Positions 35,878 to 46,037 of a stretch of DNA of 64,000 nt are shown one piece after another. The stretch is from Comamonas terrae (GTDB lineage: Bacteria > Pseudomonadota > Gammaproteobacteria > Burkholderiales > Burkholderiaceae_C): positions 398,945 through 462,944 of the forward strand of contig NZ_BCNT01000004.1 of the NCBI RefSeq assembly GCF_001544075.1, given 5' to 3'. A program made the position numbers and the translations under genes. The notes under the pieces are model-generated. The model was given only the letters and a program-made list of their open reading frames with translations, was not told the origin of the DNA and searched no databases. How positions within the stretch are numbered: position 1 is the first letter of the stretch; the number at the start of each line of letters is the position of its first letter.

Positions 35878-37368
35878 TTAGATACCGGCGGGCGTGCGCA
35901 GGTGGAAGTCGGTGGCCTGCTGGAAGCGGTGGGCGGCATTGAGCAGCCGGCTTTCGCCGAAGTAGTTGCCGATCAGCTGCAGGCCCACGGGCATGCCGCC
36001 TTCGCCGAAGCCCGCAGGCAGGGAAAGGCCGGGCAGGCCGGCCAGCGATGCGGGCAGCGTGAAGATGTCGGCCAGGTAGTTGGAGACCGGGTCGCTCTTG
36101 CCGCCGATGGCCCAGGCCGTGGTGGGCGCCGCGGCGCCGGCGATGACGTCGCATTCCTTGAACGCGGCCTGGAAATCGTCGGCAATCATGCGGCGGATCT
36201 TCTGGGCCTGCAGGTAGTAGGCGTCGTAATAGCCTTCGCTCAGCACATAGGCGCCGATCATGATGCGGCGCTTGACCTCGTCGCCAAAGCCTTCGGCGCG
36301 GGTTTTCTTGTACATGTCGACCAGGTCGGTGTAGTTCTTGGCGCGGTGGCCGAACTTCACGCCGTCGAAGCGCGACAGGTTGGACGAAGCCTCGGCCGGC
36401 GCCAGGATGTAGTACACGGGCACGGACAGCTCGGTGCGCGGCAGGCTGATGGGCACCAGCTTGGCGCCGAGCTTTTCGTATTCCTTGAGCGCAGCGTCCA
36501 CGGCGGCGCGCACGTCGGCCGCCAGACCTTCGCCGAAGAATTCGGCGGGAATGCCGATGCGCAGGCCGGAAATGGAGTCGTTGAGATTCTTGCTGAAATC
36601 CTCGGCTGGCACATCCAGGCTGGTGGAGTCGCGGTCCAGGTCGGGGCCGCACATTTCGGACAGCAGCAGGGCGCAATCTTCGGCCGAGCGGCCCATGGGG
36701 CCGGCCTGGTCCAGCGACGAGGCAAACGCGATCATGCCGTAGCGGCTGGCGCGGCCGTAGGTGGGCTTGATGCCGGTGATGCCGCAGAAGCTCGCGGGTT
36801 GGCGGATCGAGCCGCCGGTATCGGTACCGGTCACGGCCGGAGCCAGGCGCGCGGCCACGGCGGCGGCCGAGCCGCCCGAGGAGCCGCCGGGCACGCGTTC
36901 GGTGTTCCAGGGGTTGCGCACGGGCTGGGCGCTGTCGAAGCCCACGGGGGCGACGGCCGAGTTCTCGTTGGCGCCGCCCATGGCGAATTCGTCGCAGTTG
37001 AGCTTGCCCAGGGTGACCACGCCGGCATCGGCCAGCTTTTTCACCACGGTGGCGTCGAAAGGCGACTTGTAGCCCTCCAGCATCTTGCTGGCGGCGGTGG
37101 TGGGGAAGTCCTTGGTGACGAAGATGTCCTTGTGCGCGATGGGCACGCCGGCCAGCTTGCCGCCCCTGCCTTCGGCGATCAGGGCATCGGCCGCCCTGGC
37201 CTGGGCCAGCGTGGCTTCTTCGTTGATGGAGACGAAAGCACCCAGGTTCTGATGCTGCCGGGCGCGGGCCAGGAAATGCTGGGCCGCCTCAAGGGCGGAG
37301 ACTTGCTTGGCGCGCAGCTGTGCGGCCAGCTCGGCCACGCCGAGGGTATGCAGTTCGGTGTTGCTCAT
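35878..37368 (-). CDS. gatA: Asp-tRNA(Asn)/Glu-tRNA(Gln) amidotransferase subunit A
   Basis: 496-aa amidase-signature enzyme producing ammonia from glutamine. The Ser-cis-Ser-Lys triad is represented by the Lys in [10 protein letters not shown] and the Ser-rich [17 protein letters not shown], with the Gly/Ser-rich [18 protein letters not shown] before it. ATG 37368 gives the normal N terminus ([12 protein letters not shown]); the open frame upstream overlaps gatC and is not used. It is 22 bp from gatC. Confidence 0.97.
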   Translation of the reverse strand: MSNTELHTLGVAELAAQLRAKQVSALEAAQHFLARARQHQNLGAFVSINEEATLAQARAADALIAEGRGGKLAGVPIAHKDIFVTKDFPTTAASKMLEGYKSPFDATVVKKLADAGVVTLGKLNCDEFAMGGANENSAVAPVGFDSAQPVRNPWNTERVPGGSSGGSAAAVAARLAPAVTGTDTGGSIRQPASFCGITGIKPTYGRASRYGMIAFASSLDQAGPMGRSAEDCALLLSEMCGPDLDRDSTSLDVPAEDFSKNLNDSISGLRIGIPAEFFGEGLAADVRAAVDAALKEYEKLGAKLVPISLPRTELSVPVYYILAPAEASSNLSRFDGVKFGHRAKNYTDLVDMYKKTRAEGFGDEVKRRIMIGAYVLSEGYYDAYYLQAQKIRRMIADDFQAAFKECDVIAGAAAPTTAWAIGGKSDPVSNYLADIFTLPASLAGLPGLSLPAGFGEGGMPVGLQLIGNYFGESRLLNAAHRFQQATDFHLRTPAGI

Positions 37369-37390
37369 GGGATGGTGTGGCTTGGCGCGT

Positions 37391-37690
37391 TTATTCGATG
37401 ACCTTGGGCACGAGGAAATAGCCCTTTTCGGCGGCCGGCGCGTTTTGCATGTTGGCTTCGCGGTTGTCGGGCTCGCTGACCACATCGTCACGCAGCCGCA
37501 AGGCGATGTCCTGGATGGCCGCCACGGGATGTGACAGCGGGCTGACGCCCGAGGTATCCACAGCCTGCATTTTTTCGACGATGCCGAAAAAGTCGTTTAG
37601 TTGCGCCAGCATGCGCTCACTTTCGCCTTGCGACAGCTCGAGGCGTGCCAAGTTGGCGATGCGCGCAATGTCCTGTTCGTTCAATGCCAT
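37391..37690 (-). CDS. gatC: Asp-tRNA(Asn)/Glu-tRNA(Gln) amidotransferase subunit C
   Basis: 99-aa belt subunit that stabilises GatA-Gat[21 protein letters not shown] and [12 protein letters not shown] match the family, and length is usual. First gene of gatCAB and divergent from mreB. Confidence 0.95.
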   Translation of the reverse strand: MALNEQDIARIANLARLELSQGESERMLAQLNDFFGIVEKMQAVDTSGVSPLSHPVAAIQDIALRLRDDVVSEPDNREANMQNAPAAEKGYFLVPKVIE

Positions 37691-38946
<1,256 letters not shown>

Positions 38947-38983
38947 TCGCTGAGCTGCACGCCACGACACTACGGGACCGCGC

Positions 38984-40003
38984 ATGCCCCTGGATACACT
39001 GGATCGCTCTGCGCCCTCTTTGTTCAAGCAGAGGGCGTCACGCCCTTCGCAGCTCGCCCTGTACAGCGCCTTGGCGCTGTTTTTGATGGTGGCCGACGCG
39101 CGCTTCAAGATCACCGAGCCGGCGCGCATCGCGGTATCCACCGTGCTCTCGCCCGTGCAATGGCTGGTGGCCCAGCCGGTGCTGGCCTACCAGAATGCCA
39201 GCCGCTATGCCGAGGTGCAGCAGCAGGCGGTGCGCAAGGAGGACGAGGCGCGCAAGGAGCTGGTGGCCATGGCCCAGCGCGCCGAGCTGGCCGAGGAGCT
39301 GCTCGAGGAAAACGGGCATCTGCGTGCCTTGCTGGGCCTGCGCGAGCGCATGACCCAGCCCGGGCAGGCGGCCGAAGTGATCTACGACAGCCCCGACCCC
39401 TACACGCGCCGCGTCGTGATCGACAAGGGCGAGACGGACGGCATTGCGCCGGGCTCGCCCGTGCTCGACGAGAAAGGCGTGGTCGGGCAGGTCACGCGCG
39501 TCTATGCCACGCGCTCCGAGGTCTCGCTGCTGATCGACCGTGACCAGGCCATTCCCGTGTTCAATCCGCGCACCGGTGCGCGCAGCGTGGCCTACGGCGA
39601 TCCCTCGCCGGCGCGCAGCGGCGGCATGGAGCTGCGCTTCATGCCCAGCAATGCCGATGTGCAGGAAGGCGACCTGCTGACCACCAGCGGCGTGGACGGG
39701 CTGTACCCGCCGGGCCTGCCCGTGGCCAAGGTGGTCACGGTGGACCGCCGGGCCGACTCGGCCTTCACGCGCATCTACTGCGAGCCCGTGGGCCGTGTAC
39801 AGGGCGTGCGCCATGTGATGGTGCTGCAGCCGCTCAACCGCGCCGTCCATCCCGAAGCCGAGGCGCAGGCCGCCCAGGCGGCCGCCGACAAGAAGGCCAA
39901 GGATGCCGCCAAAGGCAAGAAGGACGGCAAGTCTGACAAGGGCAGGTCCGGCAAGTCCGGCGACGCCGCCGCACCGGCCCAGCCTGCAAAGGACCCCGCA
40001 TGA
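38984..40003 (+). CDS. mreC: Rod-shape-determining protein MreC
   Basis: 339-aa bitopic protein. One N-terminal helix (about 22-42) is followed by a coiled coil (about 75-115) and the paired beta-barrel domains with SPDPYTRRVVIDKG and EGDLLTTSGVDGLYPPGLPVAKV. The last 50 residues are a Lys/Ala/Gly-rich disordered tail with many KKDGK-type repeats, longer than in E. coli. It overlaps mreD (ATGA). It links the cytoplasmic MreB filament to PBP2 in the periplasm. Confidence 0.94.
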   Translation: MPLDTLDRSAPSLFKQRASRPSQLALYSALALFLMVADARFKITEPARIAVSTVLSPVQWLVAQPVLAYQNASRYAEVQQQAVRKEDEARKELVAMAQRAELAEELLEENGHLRALLGLRERMTQPGQAAEVIYDSPDPYTRRVVIDKGETDGIAPGSPVLDEKGVVGQVTRVYATRSEVSLLIDRDQAIPVFNPRTGARSVAYGDPSPARSGGMELRFMPSNADVQEGDLLTTSGVDGLYPPGLPVAKVVTVDRRADSAFTRIYCEPVGRVQGVRHVMVLQPLNRAVHPEAEAQAAQAAADKKAKDAAKGKKDGKSDKGRSGKSGDAAAPAQPAKDPA

Positions 40004-40518
40004 TCATGCCGCGCGGCCAGCAGCTGTTGCTGCCGGTCAATCCCCTGTTCATCGTGGTCACGCTGGTGATCGCGCTGGCCTTCAACATGCTGCCGCTGGG
40101 CCGCATCGTCTGGCTGCCTGACCTGCTGATGGTGCTGCTGGCGTTCTGGGGGCTGAACCAGCCCCAGCGCGTGGGCATGGGCACGGGCTTCGCCCTGGGC
40201 CTGCTCATGGATGTGGACCGTGCCTCGCTGCTGGGCCAGCACGCGCTGGCCTACACGCTGCTGATGTATGTGGCGGGCGCGGCCAGCCGCCGCCTGTCGT
40301 GGTTCTCCAGCCCGGTGCAGGCGCTGCACCTGCTGCCGCTGTTCGCGGCCGTGCACGGCATCCAGGTGCTGCTGCGCGTGGTGGCCGGTGGCATCTTCCC
40401 CGGCCCCATGCTGCTGGTGGCGCCCGTGATCGAGACCCTGCTGTGGCCTCTGGTCAGCGGCCTGCTGCTGGCGCCGCAGCGCCGTCCGCCCGACAGCGAC
40501 GAAAACCGTCCGCTGTAA
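40000..40518 (+). CDS. mreD: Rod-shape-determining protein MreD
   Basis: 172-aa membrane protein with five to six helices. LPVNPLFIVVTLVIALAFNMLPLGRIVWLPDLLMVLLAFWGLNQPQRVGMGTGFALGLLMD matches the family core, including the conserved PD and GLLMD. The start overlaps the mreC stop by 4 bp. Confidence 0.93.
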   Translation: MIMPRGQQLLLPVNPLFIVVTLVIALAFNMLPLGRIVWLPDLLMVLLAFWGLNQPQRVGMGTGFALGLLMDVDRASLLGQHALAYTLLMYVAGAASRRLSWFSSPVQALHLLPLFAAVHGIQVLLRVVAGGIFPGPMLLVAPVIETLLWPLVSGLLLAPQRRPPDSDENRPL

Positions 40519-40548
40519 GCCCGGCCCGAGATCCTGAGGCTGCCGTCC

Positions 40549-42498
40549 ATGATGGAGATCCGCAACACCGAGGCCGAGCTGCAGCGCTTTCGCCTGCGCG
40601 CCATCGTCATGAGCGTGGTGGTGTTCCTCGCGTTCTGTCTGTTGGTGTCGCGCCTGCTGGTGCTGCAGGTGGAGCGCCATGAGGAACTGGCCGAGCGCGC
40701 CGAGAGCAACCGCACGGCCGTGGTGCCCATCGTGCCCAACCGCGGCCAGATCCTGGACCGCAACGGCGTGGTGCTGGCCACCAACTATTCGGCCTACACG
40801 CTGGAGATCACGCGCTCCAAGGTGGGCAATCTGGACGAGACCATCGACGGCCTGTCCGAGATCGTGGAGATCACTGCGCGCGACCGGCGCAAGTTCAAGC
40901 GCCTCATGGACGACTCCAAGAGCTTCGAGTCCATCCCGATCCGCTCGCGCCTGAGCGACGAGGAAGTGGCGCGCTTCGCGGCGCAGCGCTACCGCTTCCC
41001 GGGCGTGGACATCAAGGCGCGGCTGTTCCGCACCTATCCGATGAAGGAGACGGCCAGCCACATCATCGGCTACATCGGCCGCATCAACCAGAAGGAAAAG
41101 GAAGAGATCGAGGATTCGGACGACGCGGCCAACTACCGCGGCACCGAGGTCATCGGCAAGCTGGGCGCCGAAAAGAGCTACGAGCAGGAGCTGCACGGCC
41201 AGACCGGCTGGGAGGAAATGGAAACCTCGGCCGGCGGCCACGCGGTGCGCAAGCTGGGCAGCCGCCCCGCGACGCCGGGCAAGAGCCTGCAGCTGTCCAT
41301 AGACATCAAGCTGCAGAAGATGGTCGAGGACCTGTACGGCGACCGCCGCGGCGTGGCCATTGCCATGGATCCGCGCAACGGCGAGCTGCTGGCCATGGTC
41401 AGCAAGCCCACCTACGACCCCAACCTGTTCGTGGACGGCATCGACCAGGAGAACTGGAAGGCGCTCAACGAATCCATCGACCGCCCCCTGCTCAACCGCG
41501 CGCTGCGCGGCACCTATCCCACGGGGTCGACCTACAAGCCCTTCATGGGACTGGCCGGGCTGGAGATGGGCAAGCGCACGCCGCAGACCATCATCCAGGA
41601 CGGCGGCTCCTGGACCTTTGGCGGCCACACCTTCCGCTCGGGCCATGCGCTGGGGCCCGTGGACCTGAACCGGGCCATCCAGCACTCCAGCAATGTGTAC
41701 TTCTACACGCTGGCCAACGACCTGGGCGTGGACGGTATCCACGACTTCATGAAGCCGCTGGGCTTCGGCCAGATCACGGGCATCGACCTGCCCGGCGAAG
41801 TGCGCGGCGTGCTGCCCAGCCGGGAATGGAAGCGCAACACCTACAAGCGTCCGGCGCAGCAGCAGTGGTATGCGGGCGAGACGATCTCGCTGGGCATCGG
41901 CCAGGGCTACAACAACTTCACCATCCTGCAGCTGACCCATGCGCTGTCGGCCCTGGTCAACAACGGCGTGAGCACGACGCCGCACGTGGGCAAGGTGCTG
42001 ATCGATCCGGTCACGGGCATGCGCTCGGACATCGCCCAGCCCGCGCCGGTCCGGCTGGGCTACAAGCAGTCCAATATCGACGCGGTCAAGCGCGGCATGG
42101 TGTCCGTGGTCACGGGCGGCACGGGCCGCGGTTCGTTCGGCAACGCGCGCTACAGCGCCGGCGGCAAGACCGGCACGGCCCAGGCGATCACCGTGGGCCA
42201 GAAGGAAAAATACAATGCCGCGCGCCTGGCCGAGCGCCAGCGCGACCATGCGCTGTACATTGCCTTCGCGCCGGCCGACGACCCCAAGATCGCCGTCGGC
42301 GTGATCGTGGAGAACGCGGGCTTCGGCGCGGCCACGGCGGCGCCGATCGCACGCCGCATCATCGACTACTGGCTGCTGGGCGAATATCCCAGCGAGGCCG
42401 ACATGGCCGCCATGCGCAAGGGACAGGCCCAGTCGCCGATAGGCACGCCGCGCCGCGTGGAGGACATTCCCGTCGAGCCCGACGACAGCGCGCCCTGA
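40549..42498 (+). CDS. mrdA: Penicillin-binding protein 2 (elongation transpeptidase)
   Basis: 649-aa class B PBP. One N-terminal helix (about 18-40), a pedestal domain, and a C-terminal transpeptidase domain with SxxK at S327-K330 (STYK), SxN at S380-N382 (SSN) and KTGT at K540-T543. It cross-links peptidoglycan during cell elongation with MreBCD. The C-terminal tail after about 600 is short and Pro/Arg/Asp-rich. In many relatives rodA follows; here the next gene is on the other strand. Confidence 0.97.
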   Translation: MMEIRNTEAELQRFRLRAIVMSVVVFLAFCLLVSRLLVLQVERHEELAERAESNRTAVVPIVPNRGQILDRNGVVLATNYSAYTLEITRSKVGNLDETIDGLSEIVEITARDRRKFKRLMDDSKSFESIPIRSRLSDEEVARFAAQRYRFPGVDIKARLFRTYPMKETASHIIGYIGRINQKEKEEIEDSDDAANYRGTEVIGKLGAEKSYEQELHGQTGWEEMETSAGGHAVRKLGSRPATPGKSLQLSIDIKLQKMVEDLYGDRRGVAIAMDPRNGELLAMVSKPTYDPNLFVDGIDQENWKALNESIDRPLLNRALRGTYPTGSTYKPFMGLAGLEMGKRTPQTIIQDGGSWTFGGHTFRSGHALGPVDLNRAIQHSSNVYFYTLANDLGVDGIHDFMKPLGFGQITGIDLPGEVRGVLPSREWKRNTYKRPAQQQWYAGETISLGIGQGYNNFTILQLTHALSALVNNGVSTTPHVGKVLIDPVTGMRSDIAQPAPVRLGYKQSNIDAVKRGMVSVVTGGTGRGSFGNARYSAGGKTGTAQAITVGQKEKYNAARLAERQRDHALYIAFAPADDPKIAVGVIVENAGFGAATAAPIARRIIDYWLLGEYPSEADMAAMRKGQAQSPIGTPRRVEDIPVEPDDSAP

Positions 42499-42516
42499 GC
42501 CGGCGCGGCCGGGGCG

Positions 42517-43275
42517 TCAGCGCAGGAAGGCGTCGTAACCGGTCTTGAGGATGAGCACGCTGACCACGGCGATGAAGATGCCGCGCACGAAACCCGTGCC
42601 GTGGCGCAGGGCCATGTGCGTGCCCAGCGTGGCGCCCAGCACGTTGGCGACGGCCATGGGCAGGGCCAGGTGCCACCAGATATGGCCCTTCATGGCAAAC
42701 AGCGACAGGGCCGCGAGATTGGTGGCCAGGTTGAGCAGCTTGGCCGATGCCGAGGCGTTCAGGAAGTCGTAGCCCATCAGGCGCACGAACAGGAACACGA
42801 AGAAGCTGCCCGTGCCGGGGCCGAAGAATCCGTCGTAGAAACCGATGGTCAGGCCGATGGCGCAGGCGATCACGGTCTCGGTGCGGCCGCTGTAGCGCGG
42901 CACATGCGTGCGGCCCATGTCCTTGCGCGCCAGCGTATAGGCGAGCACGCCGACCAGCACCAGCGGCAGCAGCTTGCGCAGGAAGTCCGGCGAAATCTGG
43001 GTCACGGCCCAGGCGCCGAGGAAGGAGCCCAGGGCGCCCACCAGGGCCGCAGGCATCATGGCGCGCCAGGGCAGCTGCACCTTGCGGCCATATTGCCAGG
43101 TGGACATGGCCGTGCCCCAGACCGAAGCACTCTTGTTGGTGCCCAGCAGCGTGGCCGGCGGTGCCGCGGGGTAGGTGGCGAAGAGCGCGGGCAGCAGTAT
43201 CAGGCCGCCGCCGCCCACGATGGCGTCCACAAAGCCGGCCAGCGCGGAGGCCAGCGAAACAACAATCCATTCCAT
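42517..43275 (-). CDS. TSUP-family (TauE/SafE) membrane permease
   Basis: 252-aa protein with seven to eight helices. GFVDAIVGGGGLILLPALFA and TNKSASVWGTAMSTWQYGR in the first half, and GFYDGFFGPGTGSFFVFLFV in the second, are the duplicated TSUP signature. Family members export sulfite, sulfoacetate or related organosulfur anions; the substrate here is not known. ATG 43275 chosen because an upstream extension is Cys/Arg-rich and non-membrane. Confidence 0.87.
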   Translation of the reverse strand: MEWIVVSLASALAGFVDAIVGGGGLILLPALFATYPAAPPATLLGTNKSASVWGTAMSTWQYGRKVQLPWRAMMPAALVGALGSFLGAWAVTQISPDFLRKLLPLVLVGVLAYTLARKDMGRTHVPRYSGRTETVIACAIGLTIGFYDGFFGPGTGSFFVFLFVRLMGYDFLNASASAKLLNLATNLAALSLFAMKGHIWWHLALPMAVANVLGATLGTHMALRHGTGFVRGIFIAVVSVLILKTGYDAFLR

Positions 43276-43520
43276 GAGTAGGTGCTTACAGGTGATGCAG
43301 GGACTGGCACGGCAAGGCATGGATGAAGGCCATGCACTCTTGCGGTGCAGAGAATGCCTGTCCACGGGGCACCGCCGGCGGGGCGCGCCGTTGGGGCAGA
43401 CAGGGATGACGGCGGCGATTGTCGCACCTGGCAAGCGACTGTGCCCGCTGATGGAGTGTTCTTCGGTATCCCGCCTGGAGCCAGGGCTGCCGCGCGAGGG
43501 GATGCTGGCGGCGGGGCAAT

Positions 43521-43544
43521 AAAAAAGCGCCACGAGGGCGCTTT
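43521..43544 (-). terminator. Rho-independent terminator in the TSUP-GMC intergenic region
   Basis: On the minus strand AAAGCGCC-ctcgt-GGCGCTTT runs into T6. No supported coding gene ends here on either strand, so it ends an unassigned transcript. Confidence 0.75.
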
Positions 43545-43637
43545 GAATGCATCTTTGATGCTTTTATGGAATGTTGATCTGGTTGTGTCGAGTTGTCTCC
43601 TCGGCCCCTCCATGCTGCTTCGTGGAGCAGCGAGAGT
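43521..43637 (-). ncRNA. Candidate small RNA or leader transcript
   Basis: Read on the minus strand: a -10-like TACATT (43649-43644) gives an expected start near 43637. Then follow a hairpin GCTGCT-N6-AGCAGC (43631-43614), a small GCATC-aaa-GATGC stem (43561-43549), and a good terminator AAAGCGCC-ctcgt-GGCGCTTT plus T run (43544-43521). The -35 is poor and is covered by the inverted repeat at 43655-43671, so expression would depend on a regulator. No homologue is known to me; it could also be an attenuated leader. Confidence 0.35.
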
Positions 43638-43654
43638 GACGAGAATGTAAGCCC

Positions 43655-43671
43655 TGCACCTACATGGTGCA
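43655..43671. promoter_or_regulatory. Operator-like inverted repeat
   Basis: TGCACC-N5-GGTGCA, a perfect 6-bp dyad that matches the well-known NtrC site pattern GCAC-N7-GTGC. No sigma-54 promoter (GG-N10-GC) was found near it, so NtrC binding is only a possibility. Confidence 0.45.
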
Positions 43672-43857
43672 TTGGGGAATTCCCTCGGGTTGGACGAAAA
43701 ACTTTGACGTTTGCGCGCGGATACAGGCCTTTTGCCGCAACGATTCATCAGGTCTTCAAAAAAAGGAGCATGCATCGCAATGCCGGCAAGCGCTACAGCC
43801 CTGTTTCTTTTGAATACCGATGGGCGCGCTCGTCCGGCCTTTTTGTGTCCTTTTGCA

Positions 43858-45588
43858 TCATGCAGGCTCGGCGACTTCCGTGGCCGGAGGATGCAGCGCG
43901 GCATGCTGCGCCGGCGCGCTGCGGCTGTCTTCCAGAATCCAGGCCGCGGCCTTTTCGGCCATCATCAGCGTGGGGCTGTTGGTGTTGCCGCTGGTGATGG
44001 TGGGCATGGCGCCGGCGTCGACCACGCGCAGGCCCTGCACGCCGCGCACGCGCAGGCGGCTGTCGAGCACGGCCAGGGGGTCGCCGTCTCGGCCCATCCG
44101 GGTGGTGCCCACGGGATGGAAGATGGTGGTGGCGATGTCGCCCGCCAGCCGCGCCAGGTCCTCGTCGCTCTGGTATTGCACCCCGGGCTTCCATTCCTCG
44201 GGCCGGTAGGGCGCCAGCGCAGGCTGGGCGACGATGCGGCGCGTCACGCGCAGGCTGTCGGCTGCCACCTGCCGGTCCTCGGCGGTGGACAGGTAGTTGG
44301 GCGCAATCGCGGGAGCCTGGCGGAAATCCGGGCCCTGGATGTGCACCGTGCCGCGGCTCGTGGGGTTGAGGTTGCAGACGCTGGCCGTGAAGGCCGGAAA
44401 CGGGTGCAGCGGCTCGCCGAAGGCTTCGAGCGACAGCGGCTGCACGTGGTATTCGAGGTTGGGGTGGGCCAGGCCGGGGCGGCTGCGCGTGAAGGCGCCC
44501 AGCTGCGAAGGCGCCATGCTCATGGGCCCGCTGCGGCGCAGCAGGTATTCGAGGCCGATGGCCGCCTTGCCCACCAGGCTGGCGGCCATGGTGTTGAGCG
44601 TCTTGGCGCCCTGGACCTTGTAAACCGAGCGGATCTGCAGATGGTCCTGGAGATTGGCGCCCACGCCGGGCAGGTCGCGGCGCACGGCAATGCCGTGGCG
44701 CTGCAGCAATTCGCCCGGGCCGATGCCCGACAGCTGCAGGATCTGCGGCGAGTTGACGGCGCCCGCGCACAGCAGTACCTCGCGTTCGGCATGCACGGTC
44801 ACCATTTCCCGGCCCGTCCAGACCTCGGCGCCGGTGCAGCGCTGGCCGCCGCCCGGCAGGTCTTCCAGCAGCAGCCGGCTGACCTGGGCCGAGGTCCACA
44901 TCTCGAAGTTGGCTCGCCCGTAGCAGGTGGGGCGCAGAAAGGCCTTGGCCGTGTTCCAGCGCCAGCCGTTCTTCTGGTTGACCTCGAAATAGCCCACGCC
45001 TTCGTTGGTGCCGCGGTTGAAGTCGTCGGTGGCCGGAATGCCGGCCTGCTGGGCGGCCTGGGCGAATGCGTCGAGGATGTCCCAGCGCAGGCGCTGCTTT
45101 TCCACGCGCCATTCGCCGCTGCCGCCGGTGCTTTTGCTGCCGTGCAGGCGCCTGAACTCCTCGCTGGCGTTGCCGCCGGCATCCAGCCGCCAGTGGTCCT
45201 CGTGTTGGCGAAAGGCCGGCAGCACGGCATCCCAGCGCCAGGTGTCGTCGCCCGTGAGGTCGGCCCACTGCTCGTAGTCGCGGGCCTGGCCGCGCATGTA
45301 GATCATGCCGTTGATGCTGGAGCAGCCGCCCAGGGTCTTGCCGCGCGGATAGCGCAGGCGCCGGCCGTTGAGGCCGGGGTCGGGCTCGGTCTGGTAGAGC
45401 CAGTCGGTGCGCGGATTGCCTATGCAGTAGAGGTAGCCGACGGGAATGTGGATCCAGTGGTAGTCGTCCTTGCGGCCGGCCTCGATGAGCAGCACGCGGT
45501 GCTGCGGGTTGCGGGTGAGGCGGTTGCAAAGCAGCGAGCCTGCCGTGCCGGCGCCGATGACGATGTAGTCAAACGTGGTGTCGCTCAT
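43858..45588 (-). CDS. GMC-family FAD oxidoreductase (choline dehydrogenase-like)
   Basis: 576-aa flavoprotein. YIVIGAGTAGSLLCNRL is the FAD dinucleotide fold, YPRGKTLGGCSSINGMIYMRG is GMC signature 1, LLCAGAVNSPQILQLSGIGP signature 2, and the C-terminal IFHPVGTTRMG with NTNSPTLMMAEKAA completes the active site and FAD site. It oxidises an alcohol; BetA-like enzymes act on choline, but no choline genes are nearby, so the substrate is open. ATG 45588 chosen by the FAD-fold spacing. Confidence 0.92.
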   Translation of the reverse strand: MSDTTFDYIVIGAGTAGSLLCNRLTRNPQHRVLLIEAGRKDDYHWIHIPVGYLYCIGNPRTDWLYQTEPDPGLNGRRLRYPRGKTLGGCSSINGMIYMRGQARDYEQWADLTGDDTWRWDAVLPAFRQHEDHWRLDAGGNASEEFRRLHGSKSTGGSGEWRVEKQRLRWDILDAFAQAAQQAGIPATDDFNRGTNEGVGYFEVNQKNGWRWNTAKAFLRPTCYGRANFEMWTSAQVSRLLLEDLPGGGQRCTGAEVWTGREMVTVHAEREVLLCAGAVNSPQILQLSGIGPGELLQRHGIAVRRDLPGVGANLQDHLQIRSVYKVQGAKTLNTMAASLVGKAAIGLEYLLRRSGPMSMAPSQLGAFTRSRPGLAHPNLEYHVQPLSLEAFGEPLHPFPAFTASVCNLNPTSRGTVHIQGPDFRQAPAIAPNYLSTAEDRQVAADSLRVTRRIVAQPALAPYRPEEWKPGVQYQSDEDLARLAGDIATTIFHPVGTTRMGRDGDPLAVLDSRLRVRGVQGLRVVDAGAMPTITSGNTNSPTLMMAEKAAAWILEDSRSAPAQHAALHPPATEVAEPA

Positions 45589-46037
45589 GAAACAAAAGCG
45601 GGCTTGCGGCAGGCCAAGCCCTGGGTAGTCCTTGCGTGGAGGCTCAACACGGCTTGCGCGGCACAGGTGGTGCACGGCGCAAGTTCCTGCAACGATTGTG
45701 CAAAGCACAAAACTTCTGTCGATAGGGAAAGCGCGCGGACTCCTGTTTGCATAGCTGCCAGCGCTTGATGGGCAAGCAATACAGCCGTTTTTGATTGAAA
45801 ATCCTCATCCACCGGCCCGGCGGCCAAGGCGCAGGCCTACGCCGCCTGCCGCCATGTTCCAGATGCCTGCCGGCGCGGGCGCGTTATCCTGCGCTCTGCC
45901 CCCGAGGCCTTCCAGGGGGGCGCGCGGGCATACTCCGCGGGAGCGTTGCCTGCGGCCGCCGGCCGCAGCCCGGGCCCGCCGCACCTTTTCCCGGTCCTGT
46001 ATAAGCCGCATGTTTGTTTGTCCAAGGAAGTCACTCT
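45589..46037. other. Intergenic region upstream of the mla operon
   Basis: About 450 bp between divergent genes. It contains a short-repeat copy at 45750-45767 and GC-rich dyads. The promoters of the GMC gene and mlaE must be here but are not assignable by eye. Confidence 0.5.
45750..45767 (+). repeat. Short intergenic repeat, core copy
   Basis: CATAGCTGCCAGCGCTTG followed by ATGGGCAAGC, one mismatch from the full core. Confidence 0.8.

Larger units (their letters stand above)
43276..43857. other. Intergenic region with operator-like dyad and candidate small RNA
   Basis: About 580 bp. The left 245 bp hold only the TSUP leader. The middle (43521-43671) contains a minus-strand terminator, two small hairpins, a -10-like TACATT and a perfect inverted repeat TGCACC-tacat-GGTGCA. 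The right 190 bp show nothing I can support. Short frames here lack ribosome sites. Confidence 0.6.

Noticed and set aside
34222..37401. 1059-codon open frame on the plus strand
   Set aside because: It lies opposite gatB and gatA, which are certain. GC-rich codon use removes stops in the antisense frame. It has no ribosome site or domain.
39775..42249. 824-codon open frame on the minus strand
   Set aside because: Antisense to mreC, mreD and mrdA, with the same composition artefact.
43655..43671. NtrC/sigma-54 promoter for the TSUP gene
   Set aside because: The dyad fits an NtrC site, but no GG-N10-GC sigma-54 element was found between it and the TSUP start in the right orientation, so only the operator-like dyad is kept.
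43858..45588. Choline dehydrogenase betA
   Set aside because: The GMC motifs are present, but no betB, betI or choline transporter is nearby, and GMC substrates cannot be told by eye.
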